Shown here: positions 53,892 to 63,040 of the stretch, piece after piece | Position numbering within the stretch: the stretch's first letter is position 1 | Layout of the letters: every line of letters begins with the position of its first letter | NCBI GenBank assembly: GCA_910584595.1 | Contig: CAJUBQ010000007.1 | Span: 27,491 to 91,490 of the forward strand | From: an uncultured Eubacterium sp. | Lineage (GTDB): Bacteria > Bacillota > Clostridia > Lachnospirales > Lachnospiraceae | DNA length: 64,000 bases | Direction of reading: 5' to 3' | The notes under the pieces: generated by a model | Told to the model about the DNA's origin: nothing | Database searches by the model: none | Seen by the model: only the letters and a program-made list of their open reading frames with translations | Program-made: the position numbers and the translations under genes

Positions 53892-54599
53892 TTATATTCC
53901 AAGTTTGTATTGAGTCAAAAATCTTTGTATAGTATTCACATCATTAAACATCATTATATCTATAATAGATAAATTATTCACAAAATCTTTACGCCCCTGG
54001 TCATAGATTATACATTCGCTTTTCGTATCCAAAAAAAATAACTGTATTCGTTCTTTTGCAAAATTTTTTAAATCATATAGTTTTCTCCCACCGCATGGAT
54101 TGATATAAATATCTGCATCTAATTTTTTGCATATTTCAATAATTCTATTTTCTCCCTTTAACATTTGATTTTTATCAATTTCAGAAGAAAGTAATATATC
54201 TGTACTAATATTTAAATATTCTGCTATTTTTTCGATGCTATATCTAATAAACCCAGTCAAATCCGTATCATAATTATTAATAATATCTTGGATCAATGAT
54301 ATCACACTCTCATAATAAGGTGCCTTCCCATATGCATTATAAAGAGTTAGCAAAAAATCTTTTCTTTTTTCACTTGTAAATTTTATTTTTGTTTCTTTAA
54401 TCAGCTTATTTTGTGAAGCCTTCTCTATTGGAATAGTAAATCTATATGGTTCAGAATTTAATAAAATGCTATTTCTATTAATATATCCTCTCATAATATA
54501 TTTTACATCGTCAAGAATTACAAATCTGTCTACTGCATTAATTAATTGCCAATATCCTATATATGGCATAAAATATGGTTGCATTATTCCAATTTTCAT
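53892..54599 (-). CDS. WbqC family protein, second copy
   Basis: A 235-residue WbqC-like protein: KIGIMQPYFMPYIGYWQLIN, DRFVILDDVKYIMRGYINRN, GENRIIEICKKLDADIYINP and NNLSIIDIMMFND. The C-terminal part is more diverged from the family than that of the protein at 40168, where DLLFN is present. AGGTG stands 6 bases before the ATG at 54597-54599, just after the stop of the glycosyltransferase gene at 54605. In this cassette it sits with the ThDP enzyme, ATP-grasp and propeller genes. Confidence 0.78.
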   Translation of the reverse strand: MKIGIMQPYFMPYIGYWQLINAVDRFVILDDVKYIMRGYINRNSILLNSEPYRFTIPIEKASQNKLIKETKIKFTSEKRKDFLLTLYNAYGKAPYYESVISLIQDIINNYDTDLTGFIRYSIEKIAEYLNISTDILLSSEIDKNQMLKGENRIIEICKKLDADIYINPCGGRKLYDLKNFAKERIQLFFLDTKSECIIYDQGRKDFVNNLSIIDIMMFNDVNTIQRFLTQYKLGI

Positions 54600-54604
54600 A
54601 TGTT

Positions 54605-55693
54605 TCACCTAACATTATTTGCATAAAAACATCTTTCATATATATTGTCATTAAAAATTTCATTCCAACTTTTCACAACTGATTCTTTTTGAAATTTTTG
54701 AAAAATTACTATTTCATTTTTTAATGCTTGATTAGAAGCAAATGTTGCAAATTCTTTAAAATCCATTTCATCTATTTTTTCTACAATTTCTGTATTACAG
54801 TGACACATTTTTCTAAAATAATGTTCTACAATAGAATTTTCTCTTAAAAAAACTTTCTTTCCTAAATACAATAATGCTATTATATTGCCTAACGCCTGCT
54901 GCCTTTTAATTCCAAAAAGCGCTATATCCATTTCAGACAAAAAATGATGATAGTTGTCCGCATCCATATAATCTGTTATCGCAAAAAACTTATCTCCAAA
55001 TAACTCTTTGCCCATACAGATAATTCTATTTACATATTTTTTATCTCCATTTAACAATGGAACAAAAACCTTAATATTTTCATTTTTATATTTCGATATC
55101 TTATTCATTAAAAACTCATGATTATTAGACACGTCTGAAGAATTTCCAATTTGGATTGCAATATAATCTTTTGTTTCTTGCGAAATATTTTTAAATTTAC
55201 TACAATGTTCAAGAATAGTATGAGGTCCATACATTGCACAATATCGCATTCCCTTTATATTATAATTGCTATTCATAAATCGAATTTCTTCTGGTAAAAT
55301 ATTAATTACTGCACGAGCATTCCTTACAACATTTTTTTTCTTAAATCTCTCATATGAACTTCCATGCAAAAATTTATCGCCTCCCCAAAAGTATAAATAA
55401 ACTTTTCTTAATAATCTTCTATTACGAAAAAAGACATCTATAATATCTTGTTCAAAAACACCATGATAAAAAATTCTATCGAATTTATTAATCTTATCAA
55501 GCTCAAGTTTATTAACAATATTATGAATATATTTAACATTATCATATGATAATAATTCCCGATATAAAATGGTTTGACTTTTATCTCCATAAATCCAAAA
55601 TTCATGATAATTTTCTTTAATATTTTCATTTATTAATTTAACAAACTCTTCTAAAAAAATTGATATTTTAAACAAATGCAATATCCGATACAA
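54605..55693 (-). CDS. WecF-like glycosyltransferase (GT56-type), TTG start
   Basis: A 362-residue protein similar to WecF/TDP-Fuc4NAc:lipid II transferases (GT56). Matching points are the start MYRILHLFKISIFLEEFVKL, DRIFYHGVFEQDIIDVFFRN, VYLYFWGGDKFLHG, YIAIQIGNSSDVSNNHEFLM and the SEMDIALFGIKRQQALGNII region. WecF normally acts on lipid-linked sugars at the membrane, but no initiating transferase is in this window. The start appears to be TTG at 55691-55693 with GGAGG 10 bases upstream. Its donor might be a 4-amino-4,6-dideoxy sugar made by the aminotransferase at 57747. Confidence 0.7.
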   Translation of the reverse strand: MYRILHLFKISIFLEEFVKLINENIKENYHEFWIYGDKSQTILYRELLSYDNVKYIHNIVNKLELDKINKFDRIFYHGVFEQDIIDVFFRNRRLLRKVYLYFWGGDKFLHGSSYERFKKKNVVRNARAVINILPEEIRFMNSNYNIKGMRYCAMYGPHTILEHCSKFKNISQETKDYIAIQIGNSSDVSNNHEFLMNKISKYKNENIKVFVPLLNGDKKYVNRIICMGKELFGDKFFAITDYMDADNYHHFLSEMDIALFGIKRQQALGNIIALLYLGKKVFLRENSIVEHYFRKMCHCNTEIVEKIDEMDFKEFATFASNQALKNEIVIFQKFQKESVVKSWNEIFNDNIYERCFYANNVR

Positions 55694-55744
55694 TTACTTT
55701 AGTCCTCCAAGCAAAAATAACAAAACAATTCTTCTCTTTTACAA

Positions 55745-56485
55745 CTATTTAATTATATAAGAATCTGGCATCCATGAATTTGGAATTGTACGCACTTCAA
55801 CATCAGGCAAAAGTTCATGAATTGCTAACGTTTCTCCCGGCGCAAATTGACATGCATACTGATCAAAAATCATAATCCCACCCTTATTAAGTCTTTCCCA
55901 AAAAAATGGAATCGCTATTTTCATTATATCGTAAACGCCTACATCCATCATCACCAGTTTGAATCTCAAATGGATATTTTCTGAAAAAAACTTGCCCAAA
56001 TCTGTCATTAAATTCAGCTTATGAATTTTTAGAATATTATCAAAACCTTGTTTTTGCACTAATTTCTTAATACTCTCATAATCTACTTTATAACTTCCTT
56101 CTGAAACAAAACCTGAATCTACATCACCCAGTTCATTCATTCCCTCAAACCAATCAAATCCGTGACACATTGTCAGAGATTCGGATTCAAATATTTTTAT
56201 TAGTTTAGCAAATAAAAGCGAACTGGCTCCCTTATAAACTCCTACATCAGCTATGTGCCCTGCTTTCCCAATAGTTTTCTTATATAATTCATATATTGTT
56301 AATACCCTATTTAACGACATATGACCAACATATGTAGAAAAATGTTCCAACACTTCAGATATGTCTCCGTAATTAGTATTTTTCAAATAATCTATATATT
56401 CATAATACTGTTTCCTTCTGTAATCGAATTTTTCTCCTTCTAATGTTCCTCTTCCATTTGATGTCCATTTCTTAGTATTTTCCAT
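55745..56485 (-). CDS. TylF/MycF-type methyltransferase
   Basis: A 246-residue SAM methyltransferase of the TylF type, without the extra Rossmann module. HIADVGVYKGASSLLFAKL is the SAM loop, HGFDWFEGMNELGD the next strand, LVMMDVGVYDIMKIAIPFFW the metal-Asp strand and GGIMIFDQYACQFAPG the last. In the metal-Asp strand one Asp that usually follows has been lost (DVGVYD instead of DvDxYe), so activity may be altered. No good ribosome site precedes the ATG, so the start is less certain. Likely substrate: a sugar hydroxyl of the glycan. Confidence 0.7.
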   Translation of the reverse strand: MENTKKWTSNGRGTLEGEKFDYRRKQYYEYIDYLKNTNYGDISEVLEHFSTYVGHMSLNRVLTIYELYKKTIGKAGHIADVGVYKGASSLLFAKLIKIFESESLTMCHGFDWFEGMNELGDVDSGFVSEGSYKVDYESIKKLVQKQGFDNILKIHKLNLMTDLGKFFSENIHLRFKLVMMDVGVYDIMKIAIPFFWERLNKGGIMIFDQYACQFAPGETLAIHELLPDVEVRTIPNSWMPDSYIIK

Positions 56486-56578
56486 AATTTAATTTTAAAA
56501 TTGAGTAAATGTCACTACAATTTTTCTCCCTCTATTTTATATTTATAAGCACTTTTTCTTAAACAATTATTAATCGAA

Positions 56579-57553
56579 TCAATTATATTTCTTTAAAATT
56601 TCATCTTTATATGGTGTAATATCTACCGTAGAACCAAACAAAGGAAATTTACATTCTTTACATCTTATTCTTTCTTGTAAATTTTCTTGCAAAATATCTT
56701 TTCTTAGTTTCTGGTATTCCTTTCCGCTCCATATCTTTTTTAAACTCTGTTCCCTAATATCCCCCACTATTACTTTTCTATCATAATCTGCGCAGCAAGG
56801 AGAAACCAACCCATTGCTATGAATAATCATTTGATAAAATGGTTGTGGACAAATTCGTTTTTCGATATCTAAGGTGCCATATATGTGTTCATTGCCTTTT
56901 TTTCCTACAGTAGTCAGCCCCGGCCACAAATTAACTGCATTATCAATATAAATTGAATCTGATATATTATTAAACATATCCAAAAACATATTCTTTTGTT
57001 CTTCATCAAAATAGTTTCCAGCAATTTTAACATGTACTTTACATGTTCCTCTGATCTTATAAAAAAACTGTATATTTTCTTTAATATCTTGAAAAGAAAT
57101 TTGTGCAGATGAAAAATTTTTATATGTTTCATCATTTAAACCATATATAGAAAATGTAATCCTATCCAATCCAGCCTCTACTAGCGCTTTAGACAATTTC
57201 TGGGTAAGCAAACTACCATTGGTCGTGATCTGAACTACTTCAGCAAGTTTTTTTTCTTTAAGCATTCTAATAAACAAAGAAATATTTTGATTTAACAGTG
57301 GTTCCCCTAAATTATACAAATTAACGGTTTTAAATGGTTCATTAAATTCTTCCATATCACCTACAATTTTTTCGAAAAGTTCTTTGTTCATTATTTCGCC
57401 TTGAATTTGCTTATACTTTTGAAAACAAAAATCACATTTAAAATTACATATATCGCTCAAATCAATACAAAGAGCTAACGGTTTTTCCAAAGGTAATAAT
57501 TCTTGTAAAGGTCTTCTTTTTACATCATATGGCGGCTTATATTTTGCAGACAT
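56579..57553 (-). CDS. radical SAM/SPASM protein
   Basis: A 324-residue radical SAM enzyme. The cluster motif is DICNFKCDFCFQ (CxxxCxxC). NLYNLGEPLLNQNI replaces the usual GGEP with LGEP, and VQITTNGSLLTQKLSKALVE is typical. The C-terminal SPASM domain has RICPQPFYQ, GLVSPCCADYDR and IRCKECKF, suited to an extra iron-sulfur cluster. GGGAGG lies before the ATG at 57551-57553. It is the second radical SAM protein of the operon and is only distantly similar to the one at 30077. The substrate is unknown; sugar, amino-acid or peptide chemistry are all possible. Confidence 0.82.
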   Translation of the reverse strand: MSAKYKPPYDVKRRPLQELLPLEKPLALCIDLSDICNFKCDFCFQKYKQIQGEIMNKELFEKIVGDMEEFNEPFKTVNLYNLGEPLLNQNISLFIRMLKEKKLAEVVQITTNGSLLTQKLSKALVEAGLDRITFSIYGLNDETYKNFSSAQISFQDIKENIQFFYKIRGTCKVHVKIAGNYFDEEQKNMFLDMFNNISDSIYIDNAVNLWPGLTTVGKKGNEHIYGTLDIEKRICPQPFYQMIIHSNGLVSPCCADYDRKVIVGDIREQSLKKIWSGKEYQKLRKDILQENLQERIRCKECKFPLFGSTVDITPYKDEILKKYN

Positions 57554-57746
57554 TCTTTTTCCTCCCAAAGAGTTTGAAGTATTATATATTATTTAAATAC
57601 GATTATAATCTGACTTTTTAACACTTTCTAATAAATATAAAACTTGTTATTACATACAAAATATAACTCTGAATCACTTCTTTAAATCATCAAAAATTAT
57701 TTCTACACTCATATATGCACTTTTTATTTCAATATAAATAATTGAA

Positions 57747-58868
57747 TCAATATATTTGCTTTTTTCTTTTTTTAATTATATTAACAATACGTTTAACACT
57801 CTCTATATTCAAATCTTCGTACATTGGAATAACTAATACTTGACATGATAATTTTCTGGCATTATCTATTGCTTCATTTTTATACTTATTTCTAAAACAT
57901 GCTTGATCAGCTGTCAAAGGATAAAAATATTTTCTTGAATAAATGCCATTATTTTTCAATAATTCATATACTTCATCTCTACTGCTACCATAAGATTCTC
58001 CTACTAATATAGGAAAATACGCATAATTCCTTGTTTCATCTGCATTTTCATCAAATAATCCTATTCCCTCTATTTGCGAAAAGGCATTTTTATAATAATC
58101 ATACCGCTTTTTTCTCTCTAGCAAACAGTTATCTATGTGGTCTAAATTGCAAAGACCCATAATCGCACAAAATTCATTCATTTTGGCATTCGCTCCAACC
58201 TCTGCAACAAGCTCCTCTCCACGAATCCCAAAATTTTTGAGATTATACAATTTTTCATAATACTTATGTTCTTTAAAAGTAACCGCACCGCCCTCTATAG
58301 TATTAAAAACTTTAGTTGCATGAAAGCTAAAAACAGCTGCATCTCCATAATTTCCAATTCCATTTCTTTTATATTTTACACCAAAAGCATGTGCTGCATC
58401 ATATATCACTTTTAATCCATATTTATCCGCAATTCTTTGTATCTCTTCAATATTGCATATATTTCCAAATACATGGACTGGTACTATGGCTACTGTATGT
58501 TCCGTTATTAAATCTTCTATTTTTGTTTCATCAATAGTACCATCACTTAACTTTACATCACAAAATATTGGTTTCAAATGATTTCTAACGATTGCATGTG
58601 TAGTAGAAATAAAAGTAAATGGTGTAGTGATTACTTCTGCTCCTTCTGGAAATGCCATCATCTGAATTGCCATTTCTAATGCCATATGTCCATTTACCAT
58701 TAACGATAACTCTGGAACATTTAAATACACCTTTAATCGCTCCTCCAATTCGCTATGATATTTTCCCATATTTGTAAGCCAATGTGAATCCCACAGAGGT
58801 CTGATTGCTTCTATATATTCTTCATATGGTGGCATGGATGATTTAGTCACCAAAATCTTCTCACTCAC
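57747..58868 (-). CDS. DegT/DnrJ/EryC1 aminotransferase, VioA/QdtB-like (GTG start)
   Basis: A 373-residue PLP-dependent sugar aminotransferase of another subgroup than the one at 41657. It starts ILVTKSSMPPYEEYIEAIRP with LWDSHWLTNMGKYHSELEER, and has IYDAAHAFGVKYKRNGIGNY and FSFHATKVFNTIEGGAVTF, the Lys of which binds PLP. This HATKVFNTIEGGA motif is typical of VioA, QdtB and FdtB, which act on dTDP-4- or 3-keto-6-deoxyhexoses. No dTDP-sugar synthesis genes are in the window, so they would be elsewhere. The start is GTG with GGGGA upstream. Confidence 0.82.
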   Translation of the reverse strand: MSEKILVTKSSMPPYEEYIEAIRPLWDSHWLTNMGKYHSELEERLKVYLNVPELSLMVNGHMALEMAIQMMAFPEGAEVITTPFTFISTTHAIVRNHLKPIFCDVKLSDGTIDETKIEDLITEHTVAIVPVHVFGNICNIEEIQRIADKYGLKVIYDAAHAFGVKYKRNGIGNYGDAAVFSFHATKVFNTIEGGAVTFKEHKYYEKLYNLKNFGIRGEELVAEVGANAKMNEFCAIMGLCNLDHIDNCLLERKKRYDYYKNAFSQIEGIGLFDENADETRNYAYFPILVGESYGSSRDEVYELLKNNGIYSRKYFYPLTADQACFRNKYKNEAIDNARKLSCQVLVIPMYEDLNIESVKRIVNIIKKRKKQIY

Positions 58869-58917
58869 CTGATAATCCCCTTTTCTTTATTCTATAAACA
58901 ATTCTAGTCACACATCT

Positions 58918-59928
58918 CTACAAATTTTCTTTATACCAATCAATAGTCAATCCTATTCCTTCTTCAAAACTATATTCAGGATTGTAATCAAGTAACATTC
59001 TAGCTTTACTAATATCAGCATTACTATGTTTAATATCGCCTAATCTTTCAGGAGCAAAAATAGGTTCAACATTTTTATCTAAAGCAGAAGTTAAAATATA
59101 ATAAACATCTATTAACCGTTCCTTACCACCACAGGCTATATTATATACTTCTCCAGCAGCTTCTCTGCTCCCATTACAAGCTTTTAAATTAGCTTCGATT
59201 ACATTTTCAATATATGTAAAATCTCTGCTCTGCATACCATCCCCATATATAATTGGTTGTTCACCATTTATAATCTGTCTTATAAACTTCGGTATTACAG
59301 CAGCATACGCACTATTTGAATCTTGTCTTTTGCCAAAAACATTAAAGTAACGGAGTCCAAAAGTATCTAATCCATACAGTCTATAATAAAGCTTTCCAAA
59401 TTCCTCATCTACAAATTTCGTTAACGCATAAGGTGATAATGTTTTTCCTTCATGTCCTTCCTTCTTAGGCAGCATAGAACAGTCCCCATACACTGAAGAA
59501 CTAGAAGCATATACAAACTTCTTTACATTTTTAAGACGCGCTGCTTCCATCATATTTATAGTACCTTGAATGTTAACATTTCCATAATAAACAGGCATTT
59601 CAATAGAACGCGGCACACTTCCCCATGCGGCTTGATGCAAAACATAATCTACTCCCTCACATGCTTTAATACAAACTTCTTGATCTGTTATATTTCCTTC
59701 CATAAATTCATATCTGGAATTTTCTTTAAACAAGTCTACATTACATCGCTTTCCTGTAGAAAGATTATCTAAACACCGAACTTTATATCCCAATTTCAAA
59801 ATAGCTTCGCATAAATTGGAACCAATAAATCCTGCCCCACCTGTCACCAAAAATACAGAATTTTTGTTAAACATTATATCTTTATATTGCATACAATCAC
59901 TGTCTTTCGTAAATATCAGATTTTTCAT
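58918..59928 (-). CDS. NAD-dependent UDP-hexosamine 4-epimerase, WbpP/TviC-like
   Basis: A 336-residue extended SDR enzyme. VFLVTGGAGFIGSNLCEAIL binds NAD, YASSSSVYGD and SPYALTKFVDE supply the Ser-Tyr-Lys triad (YALTK), and RYFNVFGKRQDSNSAYAAVI follows. The segment HQAAWGSVPRSIEMPVYYGN is typical of the WbpP/TviC/GNE group, which interconverts UDP-GlcNAc(A) and UDP-GalNAc(A). The long N-terminus before the NAD motif is also usual for this group. The ATG at 59926-59928 overlaps the stop of the dehydrogenase gene, so the two work as a pair. Confidence 0.86.
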   Translation of the reverse strand: MKNLIFTKDSDCMQYKDIMFNKNSVFLVTGGAGFIGSNLCEAILKLGYKVRCLDNLSTGKRCNVDLFKENSRYEFMEGNITDQEVCIKACEGVDYVLHQAAWGSVPRSIEMPVYYGNVNIQGTINMMEAARLKNVKKFVYASSSSVYGDCSMLPKKEGHEGKTLSPYALTKFVDEEFGKLYYRLYGLDTFGLRYFNVFGKRQDSNSAYAAVIPKFIRQIINGEQPIIYGDGMQSRDFTYIENVIEANLKACNGSREAAGEVYNIACGGKERLIDVYYILTSALDKNVEPIFAPERLGDIKHSNADISKARMLLDYNPEYSFEEGIGLTIDWYKENL

Positions 59929-61241
59929 AATCTCCAATAACTATATCCAGCAGATTCATACTCTGCTTTATTTAATATCCCTTTAAGATCAGCCAATACT
60001 TTCATACTGTCCATTTTAAACATTCCATTTATCTGAGACATCGAAAGCTTCATATAAACACTATGAGCAACAGCAAGTATAATCGCATCACATTCTACAA
60101 TATCTCTTATTTCATAAAATGTAATCCCATATAATCTTTCAGCCTCAATTACATTTGCAACCGGATCCGTAATCATTGGCTCAATTCCATATTCTTTTAA
60201 TTCTTTAACAATATCAAAAATTTTAGTATTACGAATATCCGGACAATTTTCCTTAAACGTAAATCCTAAAATTCCTACCCTTGCATCATGAACAGACTTT
60301 TTCACTGCAATTAATCTTTTAACAACTTGTTCTGCCACATATTTTCCCATATTATCATTGATTCGTCTTCCTGATAAAATTACTTGGCTGTGATAACCCA
60401 TTTCCTCTGCCTTATACGTTAAATAATACGGATCAACGCCTATACAATGCCCACCTACAAGCCCTGGACGAAATTTAAGAAAATTCCATTTTGTTTCTGC
60501 TGCCTCTAACACAGCCAGCGTATCTATTCCTAATTTATCAAAAATAATAGACAATTCGTTCATAAAAGCTATATTAATATCCCTCTGGCTATTTTCAATA
60601 ACTTTAGCTGCTTCCGCAACCCTTATAGATTTTGCTCTGTATACACCTGCTTTAACAACAATTTCGTACACTTTTGCAATAGTATCTAAGGCCGCTTCAT
60701 CTATGCCAGATACAACTTTAGTTATATTATTCAAACAATGAATCTTGTCACCAGGATTTATACGTTCAGGAGAATAGCCAACTTTAAAATCTTTTCCGCA
60801 CCAAAGTCCAGATTGTTTCTCTAGAATTGGTATACAAATCTCTTCTGTAACTCCCGGATAAACAGTTGATTCAAAAACTACAATAGATCCCTTCATAAGA
60901 TTTTTACCCAAAATGCAACTTGCTTCCTTCACTGCTGTCAAATCCGGACTATGGTCTGCATTTACTGGCGTAGGAACGGCAACAATGTGAAATTTTGCTT
61001 CTCGAAGTCGTAATTCATCAGACGTAAATTCAATAGTAGTCTTTTTGATTTCATCATCGCCAACTTCCCCTGTTGGATCAATTCCTGATTTATAAACTTG
61101 TATTTTATCAGAATTCTTATCATAACCAATAACCTTGATACCTTTTTTTGCAAATTCTACTGCTATTGGCATTCCAACATATCCTAATCCTATTAAAGAC
61201 AACTTTTCACTAGTATTTTTAATGCCTTCATATAATGTCAT
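59925..61241 (-). CDS. UDP-N-acetylhexosamine 6-dehydrogenase, TviB/WbpO-like
   Basis: A 438-residue nucleotide-sugar dehydrogenase that oxidises C6 twice to give a uronic acid. LSLIGLGYVGMPIAVEFAKK binds NAD, VAVPTPVNADHSPDLTAVKE and FESTVYPGVTEEICIPILE follow, and GLVGGHCIGVDPYYLTYKAE holds the catalytic Cys. The sequence around ETKWNFLKFRPGLVGGHC is the TviB/WbpO type (UDP-GlcNAc/GalNAc) rather than the UDP-glucose type. It is the first gene of the operon, with GGAG 7 bases before the ATG, behind the leader at 61242-61398. Confidence 0.9.
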   Translation of the reverse strand: MTLYEGIKNTSEKLSLIGLGYVGMPIAVEFAKKGIKVIGYDKNSDKIQVYKSGIDPTGEVGDDEIKKTTIEFTSDELRLREAKFHIVAVPTPVNADHSPDLTAVKEASCILGKNLMKGSIVVFESTVYPGVTEEICIPILEKQSGLWCGKDFKVGYSPERINPGDKIHCLNNITKVVSGIDEAALDTIAKVYEIVVKAGVYRAKSIRVAEAAKVIENSQRDINIAFMNELSIIFDKLGIDTLAVLEAAETKWNFLKFRPGLVGGHCIGVDPYYLTYKAEEMGYHSQVILSGRRINDNMGKYVAEQVVKRLIAVKKSVHDARVGILGFTFKENCPDIRNTKIFDIVKELKEYGIEPMITDPVANVIEAERLYGITFYEIRDIVECDAIILAVAHSVYMKLSMSQINGMFKMDSMKVLADLKGILNKAEYESAGYSYWRL

Positions 61242-61296
61242 CTATTTTCTCCAATTGTATAATTATTAAAGACCATACTAAAATTAATCAAAATAA

Positions 61297-61330
61297 AAAG
61301 TTCATGAAAATATCTTCCATGAACTCTTTT
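61297..61330 (-). terminator. terminator hairpin in the leader of the glycan operon
   Basis: On the minus strand AGTTCATG (61318-61325) pairs with CATGAACT (61299-61306), with an 11-nt loop, directly followed by TTTTATTTT. It lies between the promoter (61405-61434) and the first gene, 55 bases before its ATG. The 372-bp stretch 61242-61613 holds this hairpin, the promoter and no gene. Confidence 0.75.
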
Positions 61331-61404
61331 GCTTTATATCACCTTTATTCTTATGTATGCATCCTGCATATCAGCTTTCATCCATGAATTTCAGAATTAA
61401 ATTT

Positions 61405-61434
61405 ATTATATCATATCGGCATCTTGATTGTAAA
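61405..61434 (-). promoter_or_regulatory. sigma-A promoter of the glycan operon
   Basis: On the minus strand TTTACA (61429-61434), 18 bases, TATAAT (61405-61410), with TG one base before the -10 box. The leader to the first ATG would be about 155 nt. Confidence 0.75.
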
Positions 61435-61565
61435 TCTTTAGACTCAATTATTTATTTCCTTATTTTACATATCTCTTCTCTCTATGTCCGTTTTTCTCAC
61501 AACAAAAAATTAAGTATACTAAAAATAAAAAACAAACAGATCTCTATTGATATCAATACTTTGTT

Positions 61566-63040
61566 CACCACTTTACAACTTTTTGAATATAAAATAACGC
61601 ACAAGGCACTTTCTTGTGTATAATAAGTTTGCCAACAAAACTATACGAAAGAGAGCGACCTTGTACGTCAGACTTATTATACAACGAAAATAATCTAATT
61701 GGTAGACTGTACCGTTATTTTTATATTTATTTTAAAACTTTTTCCGCACCGACTATTGAAACCCTGTTTCTGCTGGCATTATCTATACTTGCTATGGAGT
61801 CAGCGGCCTCCATCCGTTCCTTGTACAGACATTTTTTAGCAGGGATTACGAAAAAATCCCTGAATGCATTTTATTATGCATGTTCCTATGCAAAGGCGGA
61901 TTATTCCAGATTCATGAATGCCACTGCGGACATGGCCCTGAATCTCATACCAGAAAAACTACAGTCACAGCCTGTGTTTCTGTGCATTGATGACACAATG
62001 ATTTCGAAATTTGGCAAAAAATTCGAGGATGTTTCAAAGCTTTTTGACCATGCTGCGCATAACGGTTCAAATTATCTGAACGGTCACTGCTTCGTAAGTG
62101 TAATGGTCTGTGTCCCTGTATGGAACAAAGGCAGGATCCACTACCTGTCCGTCCCGCTTGGATACCGCATGTGGCAGAAAAAGGAATCCAAGCTGGAACT
62201 GGCTGCATCCATGATACGGCATGTTATGCCTGTATTCCATGAAAAGAAAAATGTCATCATCCTCTGCGACAGCTGGTATGTAAAGAAAAACCTTGTTTCC
62301 ATCATAGACGAATACGAAAACCTTGACATGATAGGAAATGCCAGGTCTGATTCTGTCATTTATGACCTGCCGCCACAGCGGACGGGGAAAAGGGGACGGC
62401 CAGCATCGCATGGAAAAAGGCTTTCTATCCATGATGATTTTACGCTGTCTGATGAAAAAATCGGTGATTACTATATGGCTGCACGCCATGTCCTTACTAA
62501 CATCTTTGGCAGAAGGACAGTCCTGGCATATGTGACATCTGCGGACAAGAAAAATGGCGGCAGGCGCCTGTTTTTCAGCACAGTCTTCCCGGAACAGCTT
62601 CAGATATTCTGCGCATGGCAGGAGAAATCCCCGCTGAACCAGACAGGGAACGGCCGGATGCAGTTTATCCCCCTGATGCTGTATGCATTTCGATGGCCGA
62701 TAGAAGTTAGTTATTACGAACAGAAAACTTTCTGGTCACTGTGCAGTTACATGGTCCGCAGCCGCAAAGGGATTGAAATGCTGGTCAATCTGATTAACAT
62801 TTCATACTGTGCGATGAAGCTGCTGCCATATCAGGACGAGGCGTTTTTTAAATATCAGACAGAAAGCGTGCAGGAGTTTCGGTTTGCGCTAAGCGAACAG
62901 ATTCGCCAGCAGGTATTTTATGCCATTTTCGTAGAAAAAGCCGAAACCAGCATAAAATCAAATGCCTTAATAAATGTCTTAAAACAGCTGGTTCAGAAAC
63001 TCAGAAACAGGGACATCATTTATAAAGTGGTAAAGTGGTG
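61566..63040 (+). mobile_element. IS4-superfamily insertion sequence, about 1475 bp
   Basis: CACCACTTTAC (61566-61576) is complementary to GTAAAGTGGTG (63030-63040), and with three mismatches the match extends to 23 bp inward. It frames one transposase gene. I see no target duplication. The ends are therefore less certain than those of the IS at 18317. The transposase frame continues 10 bases past the right end, so its stop codon lies in the flanking DNA. Confidence 0.6.

Noticed and set aside
57569..57746. Short minus-strand frame MSVEIIFDDLKK in the gap before the radical SAM gene
   Set aside because: Only 12 codons, no ribosome site; the gap is simply AT-rich and may hold a weak promoter.
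61945..62489. Minus-strand frames over the IS4-type transposase
   Set aside because: Antisense shadows of a well-supported DDE gene.
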